NCBI GenBank assembly: GCA_023388675.1 | Contig: JAEWFU010000349.1 | Span: forward strand, 1 to 24,161 | Length of the DNA: 24,161 nt | Reading direction: 5' to 3' | DNA from: Pseudomonadota bacterium | GTDB taxonomy: Bacteria; Pseudomonadota; Alphaproteobacteria; Rhizobiales; Rhizobiaceae | Part shown: positions 1-7,053 of the stretch, piece by piece | Position numbering within the stretch: the first letter of the stretch is position 1 | Layout: each line of letters starts with the position of its first letter | Notes under the pieces: model-generated | The model's input: only the letters and a program-made list of their open reading frames with translations | Told to the model about the DNA's origin: nothing | The model's database searches: none | Program-made: the position numbers and the translations under genes

Positions 1-1027
1 GAACTACACCGTGCGCCGCGCGCGCCACATCTTCCCAGGTGCCCGTGGCGGCAATCTGGGGGGCCGGTTCGGGTGTCGACCAGCGCAGCGGCAAGACGTG
101 TTCCATAAACAGGCCTTCGCTTACGCGGAAATACAACAACCTTTCTGCCCCAGGAAATGCACGTGCCTCCGCACTATCCCAGATCACCTCTGCCTCGCCT
201 GTCAGGATGAGGAGATGACCGGCGGAGAAATCCACGAACAGCAACCCGGACTTAGGATTAAGCAAGAGATTGCCGAAGGTGGAGAAGGCTGAGTTACCGA
301 CGAAGTCCGGCGATATGAGCATTGTGCGCCCGTCTTCCTCGCGCACATCGACGAAACCCGGCCTGCCGCCGCGGTGGTTCACGTCGGCCCCTTCGACCGG
401 GCTCTCACCTCCGGCGCCAGGTGAGGCCGAAGCGATGTAGAACGTATCGGCCCTACGCACCATTTCGGCCGCTTCTGTGGAAAGGATGGCGCCCTCGCGC
501 CGGGTCGGTCCCGTGTTGCTAGGGAAGGGATCCGCTAAAGGGCTCGCAGCCCGCGCCTGGATGTATTGCGGGCAATTGCCGAAGCTCTGGTCGACCGCGA
601 GTGTGAAGCTGCCGCGACGAGCATCAATCACCTTGCCATTCATACGATTGCGGCGGCGGGTTTCGGGCTGGATGCCGAGCAGGCCGATGGCCGCGCCTGT
701 CCTAAGATTATCCGCTAGTGGATCACCGGGAATTGGCTTCGCCGCCACGGCCAACCGACGTGGGTCGGGTGAGCGCACGAAGCCCGGTCGGCCGGTGAGC
801 ATAGAGGCCCAGGGGCGACCTTCGTCATCGAGACTGCCAAGAACCACAAAAGGCAGTTCCGCGAAAAATTCCCTATGCTGGTCGGGCATGAAGTTGCGGA
901 TGACCTTGCGCCCAACGCGCTAGGCCATTTCGCGGGCTCCAGCCCGAAATTGAACGGCTTGCTCGCCCGTATGATAGGGAGAGTCGTCGCGGTCCCATCC
1001 GAGAAGTGTCTGGTCAGGAGAAGGCAT
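1..1027 (-). pseudogene. Pyridoxamine 5'-phosphate oxidase-like flavoprotein, interrupted by a stop codon, runs off the window
   Basis: Reading the minus strand from the ATG at 1027 gives a continuous family-like protein except for one TAG codon (complement 920-922, codon 36). The start has GGAG about 10 bases upstream. Before the stop is an N-terminal segment ending GAREMA; after it the frame resumes with GRKVIRNFMPDQHREFF and stays open to base 1. The later part has the split-barrel FMN-binding pattern of this family (FVVLGSLDDEGRPWAS, then a second barrel near LLLNPKSGLLFVDF). Homologues usually have a charged residue such as Glu at the stop position, so a single GAG to TAG change would explain it. 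An internal Met (FMPDQ) could start a shortened protein. The gene lies 34 bases after the GST gene, probably in one operon. The substrate is unknown. The call is pseudogene unless the stop is a sequencing error. Confidence 0.75.
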
Positions 1028-1061
1028 GGGAGTCTCCGAAGCGGGCTACCAGCCCTTGTGG

Positions 1062-1697
1062 CTATGCCAATGCAAGGCCGCGCATCTCATGCATCGGGGT
1101 AAATCCCGGCAGCGCCTCGATGCGGGAAAGCCAGGCCCGGATATTAGGATAGGGCGTGAGTGCTACACCGCCTTCCGGCGCTCGTGCCGAGTACGCGTAA
1201 AGGGCTACATCTGCGATGGTCGGATCTTCCCCGACAAGAAAGGACTTGGAGGCCAGTTGCGTCTCCAGAATGGAGAAGAGCTGCCCGGCGATATCCTTTG
1301 CCTTCTCGTGATCGAGCGGCAGTTTGAAGAGAGTGACAAGGCGTGCGGCCGCCGGCCCGGAAGCAAGCTGCCCTGCCGCCACCGAAAGCCACCGCTGCAC
1401 CGCGGCTGTTGCAGCCGGATCCTCCGGATACCAGCGGCGCGCGCGATCATAGCTCAGCGCGAGATAAACGAGAATCGCGTTGCTGTCGGCCAGCACGAGA
1501 TCACCATCTTCCAACACTGGAACCTGGCCAAGCGGATTGAGTGCAAGGAACGCGGGCTCCTTATGCGCACCTTTTGTAAGATCGACCTCGACAAGCTCGA
1601 AGGGAACGCCAAGCAGCGACAGAAACAGCTCGACACGATGGCTGTGGCCGGAGAGCGGGTGGCGGTAGAGGCGAACGGGTTTCACGAGTTTAGACAT
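1062..1697 (-). CDS. Glutathione S-transferase family protein
   Basis: This 211-residue protein has the two-domain soluble GST layout. A thioredoxin-like N-terminal domain (about residues 5-82) contains RLYRHPLSGHSHRVELF, with Ser16 as the likely thiol-activating residue, then the cis-Pro segment GQVPVLEDGDLVLADSNAI that binds glutathione. The all-helical C-terminal domain (about 90-205) includes the conserved FLVGEDPTIADVALYAY motif. The length is normal for the family. It is expected to be a cytosolic enzyme conjugating or reducing with glutathione; the substrate cannot be told. The flavoprotein pseudogene follows by 34 bases on the same strand. The start codon lies only three bases from the start of the truncated isochorismatase ORF on the other strand, so any promoter must lie inside that remnant, which suggests a recombination edge. 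Confidence 0.9.
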   Translation of the reverse strand: MSKLVKPVRLYRHPLSGHSHRVELFLSLLGVPFELVEVDLTKGAHKEPAFLALNPLGQVPVLEDGDLVLADSNAILVYLALSYDRARRWYPEDPAATAAVQRWLSVAAGQLASGPAAARLVTLFKLPLDHEKAKDIAGQLFSILETQLASKSFLVGEDPTIADVALYAYSARAPEGGVALTPYPNIRAWLSRIEALPGFTPMHEMRGLALA

Positions 1698-1699
1698 GG

Positions 1700-2047
1700 A
1701 TGGGTCCTTTGCAGCGACAGCGAACGAAACTCAATGTCGGTCGCGCTATGGACGCCGCACGCGAGGCCGGGGTCCCGGTCATCGTGATCCGGATGGATCT
1801 GCCGGAGACGGCTCCGGTTTTTGCCAAGGGGACGCCCGGCGCCGATCTGCATCCTGAAGTGGCAAGGCGGCCGGCCGACGTGGTTCTGGAAAAGCGCCTG
1901 CCCTCGGCTTTCACCGGCACCGGCCTTGAGGACTGGCTGCGTGCGCGTGACATAGAGACGATCACTATTGTCGGTTACATGACGCACAATTGTGACCTGT
2001 CGACCGTCATCCAGGCGACACGTCGCGAGACGGGCGTGGCCGCGTGA
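1700..2047 (+). pseudogene. Truncated isochorismatase-family (cysteine hydrolase) gene
   Basis: The 115-residue frame matches the middle of an isochorismatase-like hydrolase. It has AAREAGVPVIVIR, the Lys region VVLEKRLPSAFTGTGLEDWL (Lys65) and the nucleophile loop GYMTHNCDLST (Cys98). The family's N-terminal strand carrying the catalytic Asp is absent, and an in-frame TAG at 1691-1693 rules out an earlier start. The C-terminal third after the Cys helix is also missing: the frame ends GVAA and its stop overlaps the GTG of nnrS. Family members are usually 180-220 residues. Without the Asp it should be inactive. This looks like a fragment left by recombination between the GST block and nnrS. 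The alternative, a real short protein, is unlikely. Confidence 0.7.
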
Positions 2048-3184
2048 CAGGCATGCCTCCCATCCTCCAGTACGGATTCAGACCGTTCTTCTTCCTGGCC
2101 GCCCTCCACGCGGGCGTCGCGATCCCGGCATGGCTGTCGATGCACTTCTTCGGACAGGCGCTGCCAGGATCGTTTCCTGGCCTCCATTGGCATGCCCATG
2201 AAATGCTCTTCGGCTACTTGCAGGCCGTCGTCGCAGGATTCGTTCTGACGGCCATCCCGAACTGGACGGGGCGGCTGCCGCTGAGCGGGTGGCCGCTGGC
2301 CGTATTGGTCCTGCTGTGGACGGCGGGGCGTGCGGGCTGCGCCGTCGTCCCCGAGCCCATCGTGGCAATGACCATTGATGCAGCGTTTCCAGCCGTTCTG
2401 GCTTTCGCCGTCTGGCGGGAGGTCGTGGCCGGCCGCAATTGGAAGAACGCGCCCGTGGCGGTGATGATCTCGCTCTTCGGGATAGCGAACGTGCTCGACC
2501 ACGCCGCAAATCTCAATCTCGTCACACACGGCGTGGGCATTCGCCGCGATCGTCATGCTCCTGGCTCTGATTGGCGGCCGGATCGTTCCGAGCTTCACGC
2601 GCAACTGGCTGGTCAAGCACGGCAGCATCAAGCTGCCCGCGAGCTTCGGCCTGCTCGACAAGGTGGCCCTGGCCACTACCGCCGCCGCGTGCATGGCCTG
2701 GATCGCCACGCCGGACACGACCTTCACAGGACTCGCGCTTATCGTCGCAGGAGTGCTTCTCGGCGCACGGCTGGTGCGCTGGCGCGGCCACAGGACGGCG
2801 GTGGACCCGATCGTGCTCGTCCTCCATGCCGGCTATGCATGGCTTGCCGTGGGATTGGCATTGCTCGGACTGGCATTCGTTGCGGGAATCCCTGAAAGCG
2901 CGGCGCTGCATGCGCTGACCGCCGGAGCAATCGGGACGATGACACTGGCCGTCATGACCCGTGCCAGCCTCGGCCATACCGGACGCGAAATCGTCGCGGA
3001 CCGAGCCATCGTCGCTTCCTATGCTGCTGTCACCACCGGCGCGATCCTTCGTGTCTCCGCGCCCTTCGCCGGCGACTGGTATGGTCCGGTGCTGATTGCC
3101 GCCGGGGCACTGTGGAGCGCGGCCTTCCTGTTGTTTGCATTCAGGTATGCCCCGATCCTGTGGGGCCGTCGGCGAGGGACGTAA
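2044..3184 (+). pseudogene. nnrS: NnrS family heme-copper membrane protein, split by a frameshift
   Basis: Two reading frames together give one NnrS protein of about 380 residues. The first, from GTG 2044 or ATG 2053, has the family start ILQYGFRPFFFLAA, WHAHEMLFGY and GFVLTAIPNWTGR. The second continues with LLALIGGRIVPSFTRNWLV, later TAGAIGTMTLAVMTRASLGH, and stops at 3182-3184. The frame changes by one base within roughly 2515-2545, around a short CACACAC run: the first frame turns to Arg-rich nonsense just where the second gives AWAFAAIVM. NnrS is a polytopic inner-membrane protein linked to NO and nitrosative-stress tolerance, commonly found with denitrification genes. The GTG start overlaps the stop of the truncated hydrolase ORF. 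It is either a recent pseudogene or a base-calling error, because both halves are otherwise well conserved. Confidence 0.88.
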
Positions 3185-3274
3185 GTACGGCGCTTTAGCA
3201 TCTCGTCGGGAAAGCCTGCACCGACGGGCGACCAAAAGGCGGGGAAGTCAACGGCCAAGATTGATTGTCCGGCC

Positions 3275-4927
3275 TCAGTCTGGAAGACCCGCTGCACGCA
3301 GGTGGGCCGCCATCGCCTCTATATCGGCAGGATTTCTGAAGGGGATGATGGTGAAGTGCTGCTTGATCGAGAAGTCTGGATTGAGAGCGATGAGACGGTC
3401 CGCGGTCGCTGCTGCCTCTTCCGCTTCGCCCGCTGCCGAAGCGGCAATCGTCAAGAACAGCAAGCAAGGCTGAAGCTTCGGTGCGACGGCGTAGCACCTG
3501 CGCGCTGATGCCAGCGCCGCAAGGTGGTCGCCCGTAAAGAACTCCGCACGCGACTTCAGCGCTGCGACGAGCGCTGTGCCTATCGGATCGAGTCGCTCGA
3601 GCTCATGCCAAGCGGCAAGTGATTCCGCATGCAGACCCGCACGCGCGAGCGTGTCGGCATAGATTCCTATCGTCGAAGCATCGTTTGGATTGAGGCGAAG
3701 AGCTTCCCGCAGCTCTGCCAGCCCCGCGTCGAAATCCCCGCCGCGGGCGACGATTGCCCCGAAGGTTGCGCGCGCGGTCGAGTAGTTCGGATCGAGTTGA
3801 ACGGCTCTGGCTGCCGCCGCCCTTGCCTCCGCAACCACCGCGACGTCGCCGCGGCGCTCGTCATAGGGCTGGATGAAAAATTGCGTCAATATCTGCGAAA
3901 GCAACTCCCAGGCGACTGCGTAATTCGGATCAGAGGCAATCGCACGCCGCGCCAGATCAAGCCCCTCCACAGCTCCGTCTCGGCTGAAGCTCAGATAGGC
4001 CTTACGCCCGCGTAAGACGAGATCGTAGGCATCCAACACGGACGGCGGCTTGCCTTGCGAACGTACGATCGCAGCGTCTCTAGTTTGTTCCGCGAGTTGT
4101 GACGCGACATCCGTGGCGATCGCATCCTGGATAGCGAAAACGTCTCCCCACTGGCGATCGAAACGCTCCGCCCAACGGTTCACGCCAGTCTGCAGATCTA
4201 CGAGCTGTACGGCCAGGCGCAGTTCGTCGCCGTTCCGGCGCAGGCTGCCCTGCAACAGGAAGTCTGCTTGAAGCTCCTCACGAATACGCCCCAGATCGTC
4301 GTCGATGTCGAATCGGAAGCTTGAGTTGCGAGCAATGACCGCGAGGTCCCGGAAGCGCGACAGCGCCATAATAACATCGTCGGCCACGCCTTCGCCCAGC
4401 CAAGCGTCGGCATCGCTTTCAGTGCTGGTGCGGAACGGCAGGACGGCGATCGATGGCCGTGGGTCACGCGCCGCTGCAGGGCCCCCATCGGTGCCAAAGC
4501 GCATCCACGTCAATACTGCGAGAACCGTTGCAACGACCAAAAAGGCGGCTAGGGCTGCAATCCGCCGCGTCCGCCGAGCGGTTGGCATCGAATCTGCCAA
4601 TTGCTCATCGCTTTCGTGTTCTACTCCTGCCACGAAGAGATATCCTCGCCGCGGAACTGTCTTGATGAATTGTTGGTCCGCGTCACGGAGCGCCTTGCGA
4701 ACGTCCCGTACGCATTGGGCGAGTGCATCGTCGTTCACAATGACATCTGGCCATACGGCAGCCACGAGTTCGTCCTTGGTGACCAAGCGACCAGCGCGTT
4801 CCACTAGCACACGCAGCGTATCGAACGCCTTCGGTCGAAGTTCGATCGAATGCTCGCCTTCGGTGAGCGCCATCCGATCCAGATCAAGGATGAAGCTGCC
4901 GAGCCTGTATCGCCTTGCCGTGTCCAT
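3275..4927 (-). CDS. CadC-like membrane-anchored transcriptional regulator with TolB-like and TPR regions
   Basis: This 550-residue protein has an OmpR/PhoB-type winged-helix domain at residues 5-100 (IELRPKAFDTLRVLVERAG, VWPDVIVNDDALAQCVRDVR, IKTVPRRGYLF). A linker and a single membrane segment follow (about 123-141, IAALAAFLVVATVLAVLTW). The part beyond is probably periplasmic. It starts with a TolB-like segment (SIAVLPFRT, WLGEGVADDVIMALSRF, VIARNSSF) and ends in tetratricopeptide-like helices from about residue 290. This is the layout of one-component ToxR/CadC-type regulators, common in Hyphomicrobiales. The start at 4927 is preceded by GGAGGAAG. The gene is divergent from the lipocalin-like gene across 130 bases, so that gene is the obvious candidate target. 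The signal is unknown. Confidence 0.88.
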   Translation of the reverse strand: MDTARRYRLGSFILDLDRMALTEGEHSIELRPKAFDTLRVLVERAGRLVTKDELVAAVWPDVIVNDDALAQCVRDVRKALRDADQQFIKTVPRRGYLFVAGVEHESDEQLADSMPTARRTRRIAALAAFLVVATVLAVLTWMRFGTDGGPAAARDPRPSIAVLPFRTSTESDADAWLGEGVADDVIMALSRFRDLAVIARNSSFRFDIDDDLGRIREELQADFLLQGSLRRNGDELRLAVQLVDLQTGVNRWAERFDRQWGDVFAIQDAIATDVASQLAEQTRDAAIVRSQGKPPSVLDAYDLVLRGRKAYLSFSRDGAVEGLDLARRAIASDPNYAVAWELLSQILTQFFIQPYDERRGDVAVVAEARAAAARAVQLDPNYSTARATFGAIVARGGDFDAGLAELREALRLNPNDASTIGIYADTLARAGLHAESLAAWHELERLDPIGTALVAALKSRAEFFTGDHLAALASARRCYAVAPKLQPCLLFLTIAASAAGEAEEAAATADRLIALNPDFSIKQHFTIIPFRNPADIEAMAAHLRAAGLPD

Positions 4928-5057
4928 TCTTCCTCCACGCCAGCGATCGAGCGAGATTGTAGCGTTTTTCCAGGAGAATTGCAGCGCGAATACATGCTTT
5001 CCGCCTCAGTCCGCCGCAGGGTCGGGATGCATCCGGTAGCCAACAGGAGGAACACCG

Positions 5058-5567
5058 ATGGAACGCAAGAACACTCTGTTCGCGGCCACAGCGATTTCGC
5101 TGCTTGCCGCGTGTCAGCTTGCCGTTGCAGGCGATGGCAAGAGCCTCAGGGAACAGGTCGTGGGGACATGGTCTCTTGTCTCCCTCACGGTCAATCAACC
5201 TGATAAGAAAGTCGAGCTGTTCGGCGAGAACCCGCGCGGCATTCAAATCATGGATCCGAGTGGCCGCTTCGTGAACTTCATCACTCGATCCAGTCTTCCG
5301 CTCTATGCGGGAAACAACCGCATGCAGGGTACGGCAGAGGAATACACGGCGATCGGCAAGGGTTCGAACGCGATCTACGGCACCTACGAGGTCGATGAAG
5401 AAAGCCAGACCGTCACCTTCAACGTCGAGGTCAGCACATTCCCCAACTGGGAGGGGGAACGGCAGCGCCGGGAATCGGAGATCGACGGCGACATATGGCG
5501 ATACACCAATCCGATGACCACGATCGGCGAGGGCTACGTCGAAGTCGTCTGGACGCGCCTCGATTGA
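5058..5567 (+). CDS. Exported lipocalin-like domain protein
   Basis: This 169-residue protein has a strong AGGAGG ribosome site before ATG 5058. The N-terminus is a signal sequence (TLFAATAISLLAACQLAVAGD). It may be a lipoprotein, with LAAC as lipobox and Cys19 as the modified residue, or be cut by signal peptidase I after AVA. The mature part resembles the lipocalin-like domain of small bacterial exported proteins: REQVVGTWSLVSL at the start, then GIQIMDPSGRFVNFITR, GTYEVDEESQTVTF and IWRYTNP. These proteins bind undefined small ligands, and no enzymatic residues are recognisable. It is divergent from the CadC-like regulator gene. A 10-bp hairpin lies 19 bases after the stop. Confidence 0.85.
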   Translation: MERKNTLFAATAISLLAACQLAVAGDGKSLREQVVGTWSLVSLTVNQPDKKVELFGENPRGIQIMDPSGRFVNFITRSSLPLYAGNNRMQGTAEEYTAIGKGSNAIYGTYEVDEESQTVTFNVEVSTFPNWEGERQRRESEIDGDIWRYTNPMTTIGEGYVEVVWTRLD

Positions 5568-5586
5568 GCTTGCCTCGCATGCTGTT

Positions 5587-5616
5587 GCGCATCCGGTCAC
5601 AAACGGCCGGATGCGC
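5587..5616 (+). terminator. Hairpin after the lipocalin-like gene
   Basis: A perfect 10-bp inverted repeat, GCGCATCCGG (5587-5596) and CCGGATGCGC (5607-5616), has a 10-base loop and starts 19 bases after the stop codon. There is no T-run, so it would be an atypical terminator or an mRNA-stabilising end. Position is the main argument. Confidence 0.5.
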
Positions 5617-5669
5617 CAAGAACCGACGCCTCGGCGACGGATGACTGGAGTGACGAACATGTCTGCCAC

Positions 5670-5957
5670 CGCACCGAAATGCTTGCCTCGGGCGTTCCTC
5701 AAGCCGGAAGAAACACGAGCGACCTTGGCGAGAACCAGAGCGTCACTCTGGTATTTCCGGGGGAGGCTGACATGGCGCAAGGCAAGGTGTCGATCTTAAC
5801 GCCAATTGGCGTAGCACTGATCGGCCTCGCCGCCGGACAGACGATCGACTGGACCGCCCGCGACAACCGCTCCCATGCCTGACGGTCGAATCCGTCCACG
5901 CACCTGCGTCGCGGCCTACGACGTCATCGGCGGCGGTCCTGCGGGCTGCCTCATGAC
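5670..5957 (+). pseudogene. rnk: Remnant of a GreA/Rnk-type (nucleoside diphosphate kinase regulator) gene
   Basis: The stretch around 5730-5880 encodes the C-terminal GreA/GreB-like domain typical of Rnk: SVTLVFPGEADMAQGKVS, then ILTPIGVALIGLAAGQTIDW. The frame meets TGA at 5880-5882 after DNRSHA. Shifting by one base continues the expected family ending (LTVESVHAPA) and runs to a TGA near 5955-5957. The N-terminal half expected for a protein of about 135 residues is not recognisable upstream, where the lipocalin-like gene ends. This is therefore a truncated and frameshifted copy. Rnk proteins bind RNA polymerase; this one should not be functional. Confidence 0.7.
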
Positions 5958-6102
5958 CGAAACCAGGCTGCAATGGACGACAGAGTACTCTGGGACTTCA
6001 CTCTTACGCGCAACGACATCCTGCGCGTGTTCGAAAGCCTTTCCCGAGAGAAGTAGCGGCACCTTGCCGGTACCATCATCCGTTTAGATCAAAGGTTTCG
6101 AT

Positions 6103-6177
6103 GTGGGTACTACCACGACTGTGATCATCGCATCCGGTATGTTGGGCTTGTTGCTTCTCGCATTTGCTATGCTCTGA
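6103..6177 (+). CDS. Possible 24-residue hydrophobic membrane peptide
   Basis: A GTG at 6103, preceded by AAAGG at a 7-8 base distance, opens a 24-codon frame ending TGA at 6175-6177. After GTTTT the peptide is almost wholly hydrophobic (VIIASGMLGLLLLAFAML), enough for one membrane span. Such peptides exist as accessory subunits of respiratory enzymes, but there is no neighbour on this strand that would define a role. The ORF is short enough to be chance, so this is a tentative call resting on the ribosome site and composition. Confidence 0.25.
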   Translation: MGTTTTVIIASGMLGLLLLAFAML

Positions 6178-6192
6178 TAGTCCGCCTGGATG

Positions 6193-6222
6193 CCTGCACG
6201 CGAACGCAAGTCCGCGTGCAGG
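6193..6222 (-). terminator. Hairpin after the 40-aa Lys-rich gene
   Basis: A perfect 10-bp inverted repeat, CCTGCACGCG (6193-6202) and CGCGTGCAGG (6213-6222), has a 10-base loop and begins 8 bases beyond the stop of the minus-strand small gene. No T-run follows, so it is an atypical terminator-like element, assigned by position. Confidence 0.45.
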
Positions 6223-6229
6223 CTCAGCG

Positions 6230-6352
6230 CTATCGCCGCTTGCCGGGCATCGAAGTCCTGGCCATCAGTTCCGAGACGGACCCTGCCTCGACCTTCTTTT
6301 CCTTGTTCTGCTTGGGCTTGCGGGCTTCCTTGTTGCCCTTGCGCTTTGCCAT
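6230..6352 (-). CDS. Small Lys/Arg-rich protein, 40 residues
   Basis: On the minus strand an ATG at 6352 follows a good ribosome site (AGGAAG, about 6 bases away) and gives a 40-residue protein. It begins MAKRKGNKEARKPKQNKEKK, continues with VEAGSVSELMARTSMPGKRR and stops at 6230. Very similar short basic proteins beginning MAKRKGN are common as uncharacterised proteins in rhizobia and relatives, which supports the call. It has no membrane segment or signal peptide; the charge suggests nucleic-acid or ribosome association, which is only inference. It stands alone, with a hairpin just past its stop. Confidence 0.65.
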   Translation of the reverse strand: MAKRKGNKEARKPKQNKEKKVEAGSVSELMARTSMPGKRR

Positions 6353-6810
6353 GACGGCTTCCTTTCCTACGGCGCGCCACGCGCGGCTGCATGGCAGCCC
6401 GCGGCGCAATTGAAGACTCTCGTGGAAGGATCCCTGGCCCGCTGCGCCTAAGGCGGCACGAGCCAGGGCTAGCGGCCGTTTTTGGGCTGCTTCCGGGGAG
6501 GAAGCGGAATGTGGAATGGCTTGATCACGCCAGCATCATGGCCACGGAACCTGGGAAGTCAAACCTTCTTTGCCAGCTACGTCAGATGCCCGGGCGACAT
6601 AAGGTCGCCTCGGAAAGTGGGATGTGGATGCCTATGTATTGAGCATGTGCATGGAGACTTTCATCAAGGTGTCGAGGCTTGCCGGGACAGGACGCGTGTC
6701 CTCCCGGGGCAGGTTCGGCAACCTTGGACTCCGCACCTAGGCCTGCTCCGGGAAATCTCGACATTGCGGTACCCCATGCGGCCCCAAGGGCCGCATCGAT
6801 GGAGCGTGTT
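6353..6810. other. 458-base interval without a recognised gene, rich in inverted repeats
   Basis: No frame here reads like a known protein. The interval holds three hairpins. CCCTGGC/GCCAGGG at 6432-6468 has an inner CGCC/GGCG. An interrupted stem at 6682-6707 uses CCGGG/CCCGG and AGGAC/GTCCT around a GCGT loop. A perfect 9-bp stem lies at 6776-6796. Such density could mean a structured leader or a small RNA, or simply GC-rich non-coding sequence. Confidence 0.4.
6776..6796 (+). promoter_or_regulatory. Perfect 9-bp hairpin just upstream of the zinc-ribbon-like ORF
   Basis: ATGCGGCCC (6776-6784) and GGGCCGCAT (6788-6796) pair perfectly around a CAA loop, ending 14 bases before the ATG at 6811. 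A stem this strong next to a GGAG ribosome site could affect translation or act as an operator. No T-run is present. Confidence 0.4.
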
Positions 6811-7053
6811 ATGAGAAACACCCGTGTCCGGCTGATGTGCCTTCCCTGCAACCGTCCGCTTCCGCGGTCCGCGGCCAGGTGCCCTTGGTGCCTGTCGCCG
6901 ATGGTCCAGCCGTCCGGAAACAATGTCTATTCATGTATCGGCTCGCCAGCGCCTTCGGCGGCGCGGTCGGTGCGGCCGCGACGAGAACCGTGGAACAGAC
7001 GGCGGTCTCTGAACTGCACGCGAGAGCCTACGCGGCTCTCCCCTGGCGCATGA
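6811..7053 (+). CDS. Small ORF with a zinc-ribbon-like CxxC/CxxC motif, overlapping the Nudix gene
   Basis: ATG 6811 follows GGAG at a 6-base distance. The first 40 residues contain Cys10-Leu-Pro-Cys13, then ten residues, then Cys24-Pro-Trp-Cys27, a classic zinc-knuckle spacing (CLPCNRPLPRSAARCPWC). After about residue 45 the frame turns Arg/Ser/Pro-rich and looks like a shadow of the Nudix frame, ending at residue 80. Either this is a short zinc-ribbon protein whose true end has been lost, or the ribbon was the N-terminus of the Nudix protein and one frameshift near 6925 has separated them. The family is not recognised. Confidence 0.4.
   Translation: MRNTRVRLMCLPCNRPLPRSAARCPWCLSPMVQPSGNNVYSCIGSPAPSAARSVRPRREPWNRRRSLNCTREPTRLSPGA

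Larger units (their letters stand above)
5958..6229. other. Interval with no secure gene; two very short ORFs and a hairpin
   Basis: No known family is visible between the rnk remnant and the 40-aa protein. An ATG near 5973 opens a 27-codon ORF (DDRVLWDFTLTRNDILRVFE) ending about 6056, with coding-like third positions but no clear ribosome site. A GTG at 6103 opens a 24-codon hydrophobic ORF, listed separately. A hairpin follows at 6193-6222. The interval may hold the decayed ends of former genes. Confidence 0.4.

Noticed and set aside
477..1787. Plus-strand frames over the flavoprotein and GST region
   Set aside because: Their sequences are Arg/Pro/Ser-rich shadows; the minus-strand products match known families.
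5900..5960. A short frame reading YDVIGGGPAGC, resembling an FAD-binding motif of an oxidoreductase
   Set aside because: It covers about a dozen residues, overlaps the shifted continuation of the rnk-like remnant, and no other part of an oxidoreductase is visible.
6432..6483. Hairpin followed by TTTTT as a terminator
   Set aside because: The T-run lies about 11 bases past the stem and no plus-strand gene ends there; the inner stem has an unrealistically small loop.
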